Part shown: positions 58,140 to 64,000 of the stretch, piece by piece
Numbering within the stretch: position 1 is the first letter of the stretch
Layout: each line of letters starts with the position of its first letter
Assembly: GCA_932294295.1 (NCBI GenBank)
Contig: OW028576.1
Coordinates: 23,505,227 to 23,569,226 of the forward strand
Length of the DNA stretch: 64,000 nucleotides
Direction: 5' to 3'
DNA from: Alitta virens
Lineage: Eukaryota; Annelida; Polychaeta; Phyllodocida; Nereididae
The notes under the pieces: generated by a model
Seen by the model: the letters and a program-made list of their open reading frames with translations, nothing else
Database searches by the model: none
What the model was told of the DNA's origin: nothing
Made by a program: the position numbers and the translations under genes

Positions 58140-59425
58140 TTAGAAAGGAATATCATGAAGTTAAATGAATTTGTCTGAGCCAGAATTTTATATAGTCTGA
58201 GTCTTAAGTAGTTGTTCATTGCTTTGAAGTGCATTTTTATTGACCCATAAAGGTCAAAGTTGGGCTATTTGTCACAAATTCCAGCACTTTTGGAGCTTTT
58301 TATGAGCTGTTCTATACAATGACAGTAATACAAATGAGTTTTCGATCAGACTTTTTTCAGTTAACATTTGCAAATGGCTTGCTATGGCTGGGTATTAAAG
58401 AATGATTACTGAACTGTCTGTCATTTAACCTCAATCTCAGTCATCTTTTAATTTAACAATATAATGACAAAACATTTGATTTCAAACAATTGATGTAAAA
58501 GAATTTCCTTACGTAATTTCCCCAAGGCTCCGTTTGTGTTTGAAGAATACCAAAGAACAATAACCAACTGCCTACAGGTGGATGTGCAGTCCAAAACAGC
58601 AATTATAAATGCATGGAAAGAAGTCATACATGACACCTTAAAGTATGCATGGCTGGGTTCTAACCGTGTTCAAAGTTAAAAAAGGCTAACTGGTGTTAAC
58701 GAGTCAATTCTTGTTTTGGTCTATTTTGGTCCGGTAGTATAGATACGCATATTTATTCAATGAAATGTTTGCTGTGGACTCCTCATATGTTTATCTCATT
58801 TGTAATATATTGTTAATTGAGTCAGTGAAATAGATAAAAGAGTGATGAGAAATCAGTAATATATGCAACATACATTAGATTACAGAGTTGAATAAATGCA
58901 TTAAGCTCATCTTTGTGACCTTCAAATTGTTAATTTCGAGAAAAGACTTTTAGCTGAAAGAGTGATATAGCCAACACAGGTAATTCAAAACATAGGCTGC
59001 GCTGCAGCAAAACCCCCAGTGAATCCCACATAGCACACAGGCATCATTAGGATTGTTCAGTGCTCATTCGACAGGCAGATGGGCGGGAGTTACACTTTCA
59101 TTTCAAGAGCAAAACTCTTTCCCTAATGAAATTACATACAGTAACACTCTATGTGGTCTAGTGGTGCCTTTTGAAATGTATGGCCTATATTTTACCAAAT
59201 TTGGAAAAAAATTAAAATTTAAAAAAACTTTTGTTTTCGCATAAAGCTCTCACACTCAAGTTTAAAAAAAAAATTGAGGTACAGTTGTGCTCCTTTGAGC
59301 AACACCTACCATAAGCGACTTTTCCCGTTATATGACCTCAACATGCATGCAATAATATTTTTCCTTATAAAAGTCACTCCACAAACGACTCGTCTAACAC
59401 ACCCTACAACCGTCAAATTAGCCAA
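58140..59425. repeat. Upstream paralogous segment, copy 3 of 3
   Basis: Third copy of the DNA upstream of exon 1 (GTCAAAGTTGGGCTATTTGT, CTCCGTTTGTGTTTGAAGAA and the following 700 bases). No exon-1 copy accompanies it; the expected place, right of the matching point with inverted order, holds unrelated repeats. It suggests a third, further rearranged repeat unit of the locus. Confidence 0.65.
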
Positions 59426-59959
59426 TACTACAATTCAGTCTGTATTTGACGAAAATTGGACTAATATTAGGGGAGCAGCAGCCTTTCAAAGAAGTCTCAG
59501 ATCTTCCTGCATTGATACAGTCCGGGCTCGGACACTTGCGAGAGCACCAGTTTGCCGCCGCCAGCCTACCTACATTCTCAGACAAATGTCTCGCCTAATA
59601 TTTGGTCTATTTTTGATCAGAAAACACGTATAGAATCAGTATGAACTATACTACAATCCAGTCTTATTTGACGACAATCAGACTAATATTAGGGGAGCAG
59701 CAGCCTTTTAAAGTGTATACAACCCCCCTCCCTGCCTACGCTGATGCTGATGCTGGTAGCTGGTAGCCATGCAAGCATGGCTCACCTGGCTACCGGGCCC
59801 GAAACTCCCAGCTTGGCCACGAGTCCCAGGAGTTACTCGACGGATATCGCCGGGTATCCACGGGTAGCCATCGAGTTGGAGCCGGGAAGCGCGTTGCGTA
59901 ACCATTATATAACACTATGGGTTCACTACGGCAAAACCGGCTATGTGAGATGGGGCCTT
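59426..59959. mobile_element. MITE family B, left-truncated copy B4
   Basis: Begins inside the element (TACTACAATTCAGTCTGTAT), continues GGGGAGCAGCAGCC and CCCTGCCTACGCTGATGCTG, and ends CACTACGGCAAAACCGGCTA then TGTGAGATGGGGCC-TTAA. The left arm is absent. Confidence 0.78.
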
Positions 59960-60910
59960 AAGATATGTTATTAGCAAAATGTAGGGATCATAGTGTCATT
60001 GATATAGGGGTTTGAAAGAGTGCTAAATTAATTTAAAAAAAATAAAGATCATAAGGGGCCACAAAACCCCAAAAAGGTATCACTGCACTATTTCAGACAT
60101 ATTCTGACAAGGTTTTGTGTTCATGTATGTGCATCTATTAAAAGGCACAACTAAGTAATACAGAATAAAACCATATAAAATTTGTTTGAGCAAGTGCATT
60201 AATGCCGGAGGTCTGCTCCAAAAGCACAATTTAACAGAATTTTGTGAATTTTTTTCAGAATTTCATTATTATAAAAAAAGCATGAAACAAATGTCAAAAT
60301 GAAGGCTGAAAAGTGAAAATACTATAATTTAGATACATTATTGACAAAATCTCAATCATGTAGGGTAAATCGTGTCTTGGTATGGAGGTTTGAAAAAATA
60401 AGAATTTTTCCTATTTTTCAATAATTCTGAATTTCTCTTGTATTAACAGTCGTGCCAAAAGGCACCAGTACACTATTTTAGACATATTATGACAAAGCTG
60501 GAATCATGTAGGTGCAGTATTGTCAGAATTCTGCTCTGGAAACGGAAACTTTTTTGTTTTCTTTTTTTTCCAAAACATAGCATCAATGTGAGTATTGTAC
60601 AAAATTTTGTTAGGGATTAGTGCATTCATGTCAGAGTTCTGCTCCGGAAACGAAAGTGTTATGCCCACCCGCCCTCCCACCTGTGAGATAGATATTGATG
60701 ATAACAATAACCCTCTTCGAAAATTGTTAGGTGAGAGTTATAAATAAGAGGTGTTTGCTTTGCTTATAGAAATGACATTTATGTGTCAAGTGCACAGATC
60801 TGTAACTGCTTCATTGTGGTTTGAAACTATCTATCATAATCTATTTTTATGACATGCTCCATAAAATTTCCTGTTTTTTGTGTGAAAATATTTAATGGCA
60901 ATCCATTCTG
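59960..60910. repeat. Repeat H block
   Basis: Matches 50667-51110 and 51380-51571 (GCAAAATGTAGGGATCATAG, AAGGGGCCACAAAACCCCAA, GTGCATTAATGCCGGAGGTC, TGTGTCAAGTGCACAGATCT). At least three AGTTCTGCTC/AGGTCTGCTC words occur at roughly 200-300-base spacing. Confidence 0.6.
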
Positions 60911-61440
60911 TTCAGAGTAAAACCAAGTGAGTATCAAGAGTATTCTATATCCTTTGCTTGATCTTCAGGTGGAAGGCTGGACAGGAAGAGGTGAAATTAC
61001 TGAAGGATCAACAGGGGTGGGATACAGCACATAGATTAGTGATGCTGGATTGACATGCTGACCATATCTTTTTGTCATCTACAGCTATGCTGAGGTAGGG
61101 TAGACAAGGATCTACTTTGCACCACTCAGATCCCACTGGAGTCTCACCTGGAAACTGGTTGCTCTAAATGTCTTGCCTAATAGATTAAAAGACTTTTCAA
61201 TTCATTATTTGAACATTGGGCACTTTCTTAAACGAGTACAATACCCTTACAGGTCCAGAGGATCCCAAGGGGGACAACTTCGACAAGGTAGTTCAATGTT
61301 GCGGAGATGGTCAGACTGACTTTGTGGATGCAGCAGTGATTGTGTTCACAGACAGGAGGCAATGCTGGACGCCACAGCTTGTAAAGTGCAGCCCCTGGCA
61401 ACCACTTATTATGTCAGTTAGAGTTATATGACAGGTGCAT
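60911..61440. other. No gene recognised
   Basis: A 71-codon plus frame at 61216-61431 (with DNFDKVVQCCGDGQTDFVDA) has no identifiable family. Sequence is less AT-rich than its surroundings and not repeated in the window. Confidence 0.3.
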
Positions 61441-61444
61441 TGAT

Positions 61445-61570
61445 GGTACACTCCTCGTTACACTTGCCTTAAGCAAAGGATGCATACACAGGTCAGGCAC
61501 AATTATTAGGTACACTCCTCGTTACACTTGCCCCAGGCAAAGGATGTACATACATGTCAAGTAGGATTAT
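61445..61570. repeat. 64-bp tandem pair left of Tc1
   Basis: GGTACACTCCTCGTTACACT begins at 61446 and again near 61510, with 10-15% differences between units. The second unit abuts the transposon. Confidence 0.8.
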
Positions 61571-61571
61571 A

Positions 61572-63225
61572 CAGTATACTGCATAAGTGAGTACACACCT
61601 CTTGCAAGGTTGGTTTTTCAGCCTCAGCTCAGAAAATATAAGAGATACAAGGAATTTGCTGCAACAAAACCTATATCTAACAACAAAAAACCATTTCACA
61701 AATTATAATCACAATTGGTTAGATCAACAGTTCATATTATATAAATGGTTTAAAATAAAGACAAAGCAAAAATGAGTACACTGTAACATAAAGTAAAGGT
61801 AAGTATAGTGTCTTAGTATTTAGTGTGTCCACCCTTGTTTCTCAGCACTGCATCAATCCTCCTAGGCATTGAATGGACAAGTTCAAGGCATACTGAAGCA
61901 TCAATTTTCCTCCATTCCTCAAGGATGACCTCTTTCAAGGCATTGATACTTTTGGGCCTGTGTTGCTCCACTTTCCTTTTCAAAACACCCCACAGGTGCT
62001 CTATTGGGTTCAGATCTGGAGACATGCTAGGCCAATCAAGTTTCTTCACCTTGTGTTTTGTCAGGAACTCAGTGGTGAACTTTGAAGTATGTTTTGGGTC
62101 ATTGTCTTGTTGAAATATGGCCCCACGACCAAGGGCATGGAGGGAAGGTAGCATCTTTTCCTTTAGAATATGGCAATACATATTAGAATCCATAATGCCA
62201 TCAATGAAATGGAGTTCTCCAACACCTGCAGAGCTCATACAACCCCATAAGAGGACACTGCCACCACCGTGTTTCACTGTGGGTACCATGCACTTTTCAT
62301 TGTACTCATCACCTGGACGTCTCCAAACCCACTGGATGCCATCAGACCCAAACCGGTTGATTTTGGTCTCATCAGACCACAGGACTTTATTCCAAAAGTT
62401 TACATCCTTGCTCTGGTTTGTTGTAGCGGAAGCCATGCGATCCTGCTTGTGTCTTGGCTGGAGCAAGGGCTTCCTTCGAGGTCGGTAGCCATACAGTCCC
62501 ATTCTATGCACTGTGCGCCTTATCGTATCAGTGGACACAGTCACCCCAACTTGACTTTCAAGAGCTTTTGCAAGCTCCACAGTACTTGCTTTTCTGTTTT
62601 TTTTCCAAGGATCTCCCCAGATGTCGCTCATCCCTTGGAGTCAACTTCCTGGGACGATCTGACCGCTTCATGTTTAGCACCTCTCCATTTTTCTTGAATC
62701 TCTGAATCACTTTAGCCACTGTGTTTCGGCTTATTTCCAAAGCATTGCTTATTTTCTGGTAACTGTGCCTCTTCTTATGCAGTGTGACTATTCTTTTCCT
62801 TATTTGACAAGAAATCTCAGTCCCATGTGGTGCCATTGTTGTCATATCACTTTGAAGATGACTGTTTAAGGTAATTTGACCTATTATACAACTTAAGGGT
62901 ATCTTAATTCAGATTAATTGGGTGGAACGCTTCATCAAACATCTCTTATTAAGTATTTGATAAACTGTAAACTTTAATCTGGTTAAATAGCAACATGATA
63001 AATTGTTATTTTTGGTGTGTACTCAGTTTTGCACTGACTGTATTATAAACTATTACATAACATGAACTGTTGATATAAGCAATTGTGATCATTCTTTGCG
63101 AAACAGTTATATGTTGCCAGACAAAGATTTTGTTGCAGCAAATTCCCTGTATTTCTAATATTTTGTGAGCTGAGGCTGAATAACCCACCTTGCAAGGGGT
63201 GTGTACTCACTTATGCAGTATACTG
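61572..63225 (-). mobile_element. Tc1-like transposon, nearly intact
   Basis: Flanked by TA at 61570-61571 and 63226-63227. Termini CAGTATACTGCATAAGTGAG / CTCACTTATGCAGTATACTG, with inverted repeats traceable for about 190 bases and an inner GAGTACAC copy on each side (61771 and about 63022), the inverted/direct repeat plan of Tc1 elements such as Sleeping Beauty. Carries one transposase gene on the minus strand. Confidence 0.93.
61813..62845 (-). pseudogene. Tc1 transposase, one frameshift
   Basis: Cuts and pastes the transposon at TA sites. The N-terminal frame 62845-62558 starts MTTMAPHGTEISCQIRKRIV and has a helix-turn-helix (HSYQKISNALEISRNTV) and a GRPR-like hook (SDRPRKLT). The catalytic frame 62631-61813 has the second HTH, WSDETK, FQQDNDPKHT and NPIEHLW: the Asp, Asp and Glu of a DD34E site, all present. 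The two frames overlap at 62590-62630 around an A8 run (T8 on plus), where one base gained or lost breaks the reading. Total about 340 residues, normal for Tc1. No other stop is seen, so it is a recent copy. I give no repaired sequence. Confidence 0.92.
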
Positions 63226-63227
63226 TA

Positions 63228-63453
63228 TGTTAGGTGCTGTAAGGTTCCCCAATAAAGACAAAGTGTTAATATTCCAGTTTTTAAGTTTTATTTTGCCCTG
63301 CCCCGCCGCACAGCCTGTCTAACGTCTGCTTCTTCAGCTACTGACGCGGTCTGGGTGTATTCCCGCCAAAACCCCGTGGTCACGTGGTCCGGGTCACCCA
63401 GTGCGCGTCAAGTCGGTCACTGACCTAGTAAGGTCAGTGACCTGGGGTCATCA
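63228..63453 (-). mobile_element. Probable LTR of a Gypsy-like retroelement
   Basis: On the minus strand it starts TGTGATGACCCCAGGTCACT and ends CAGCACCTAACA (TG...CA), preceded by a purine-rich AAGAAGGGAGTAA like a polypurine tract. The internal region would then run to the right. It contains a GGTCACTGACCT inverted pair. No second LTR in the window to confirm. It directly abuts the Tc1 target site. Confidence 0.4.
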
Positions 63454-64000
63454 CATTACTCCCTTCTTACTGGGAATATGCCCCCATATTCAAACTAATA
63501 CATGGAGTAGGCTGTACGACGACGATCAGGACAACATAAATAAACGAGATTCATTCATACAATTCACAAAAATCATAAATAACAATCGCCCTGTGGGGTG
63601 ACACTAAAAAGCTGTCACGCCCGCCCCCAGGCCTGGTTATTCCACCGGACTGGACCGCTATCCTCATGGTTGCCTCTTGGCACCGCTGCAAACATAACAT
63701 ACAACACACAGAAACATACAATACACACAGAGTCTATTATCCATGTCCATCTTTTGCCTTGGACAAGGGCCAGTACTGTTTTCTGGATCTGCAAGGTCTT
63801 TTTGCACGGGAAAACCAGCTGCTCGTAATTTCAAGTGATGACATTGTTATAATTAGCCATTATCCATAATTTTCCAGGCATTAAGGTTTCTAATTGGCCA
63901 TTATAAAAGTCATGATTTCTCTCGTTGCTGCATTACCTCCTGGCTCCCCGCGTGGTGTGTGGTCCGCCCTTGCGTGATGTGAATGAAATGGAGTTCTCCA
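63454..64000. other. Possible retroelement interior, no gene seen
   Basis: If the LTR call is right, this is internal sequence next to the 3' LTR. Short frames have no recognisable gag-pol motif. The last 19 bases (AATGAAATGGAGTTCTCCA) equal a stretch of the Tc1 transposase gene (62204-62222). Confidence 0.3.

Noticed and set aside
61823..62697. Plus-strand frames of 83-142 codons
   Set aside because: Shadows of the Tc1 transposase gene on the opposite strand.

Overview
The window is nuclear DNA of an animal, probably a marine invertebrate. The evidence is a ten-exon gene with GT/AG introns, tRNA-derived SINEs, CR1/Jockey-like and other LINE remnants, a Penelope-like element, a Tc1 transposon, many foldback MITEs and long microsatellites. 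It is not bacterial, viral or organellar. I cannot name the species; a non-vertebrate deuterostome or a mollusc would fit. Most of the sequence is AT-rich repeat, and most long open frames are transposon remnants or low-complexity artefacts.

The one gene I can assemble completely lies on the minus strand, from an ATG at 45726 to a TAA at 15249. It encodes a major-facilitator transporter of the SLC43 family, closest by eye to SLC43A3 (the equilibrative nucleobase transporter ENBT1). Ten coding exons, found by reading splice signals and family similarity, join in compatible phases to 1,803 nt (600 codons plus stop). Exon 6 is unusually large (679 nt) because it carries a hydrophilic Asn/Ser/Glu-rich loop of about 150 residues. 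The introns hold nearly all the mobile DNA. At 2855-3080 lies a second, diverged copy of exon 1 with an in-frame stop, so the locus is a tandem array and the left paralogue is at least partly degenerate. Exon-1 flanks and upstream DNA recur at about 1.5-5.0 kb, 44.4-47.0 kb and (upstream part only) 58.1-59.4 kb.

Layout. 0-15 kb: degenerate paralogous segment, LINE pieces, two MITE families, a tRNA-derived SINE, TATC microsatellites inside a LINE, and a 1.9-kb element with inverted termini and a DIRS-like internal junction sequence. 15-46 kb: the SLC43A3-like gene. Its introns carry a TA-flanked MITE (16.1-17.0 kb), a 2.4-kb foldback (17.4-19.8 kb), LINE fragments, a Penelope-like element interrupted by a MITE (24.6-27.1 kb), another LINE with a SINE (32.7-34.3 kb), a nearly perfect 3.27-kb tandem duplication (34.13-40.67 kb) and a 1.5-kb MITE (43.5-45.0 kb). 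46-61 kb: gene-poor mosaic of one dispersed AT-rich repeat, a 3.4-kb foldback, SINE, MITEs and a 5'-truncated LINE. 61-64 kb: a nearly intact Tc1 transposon with inverted/direct terminal repeats and one frameshift, abutting a probable LTR.

I did not find a new defence or biosynthetic system. The most informative points are the transporter locus with its paralogous empty sites for two MITEs, the recent 3.27-kb duplication, the DIRS-like junction, the hairpin just upstream of exon 3, and the inverted exon-6 fragment in intron 5.
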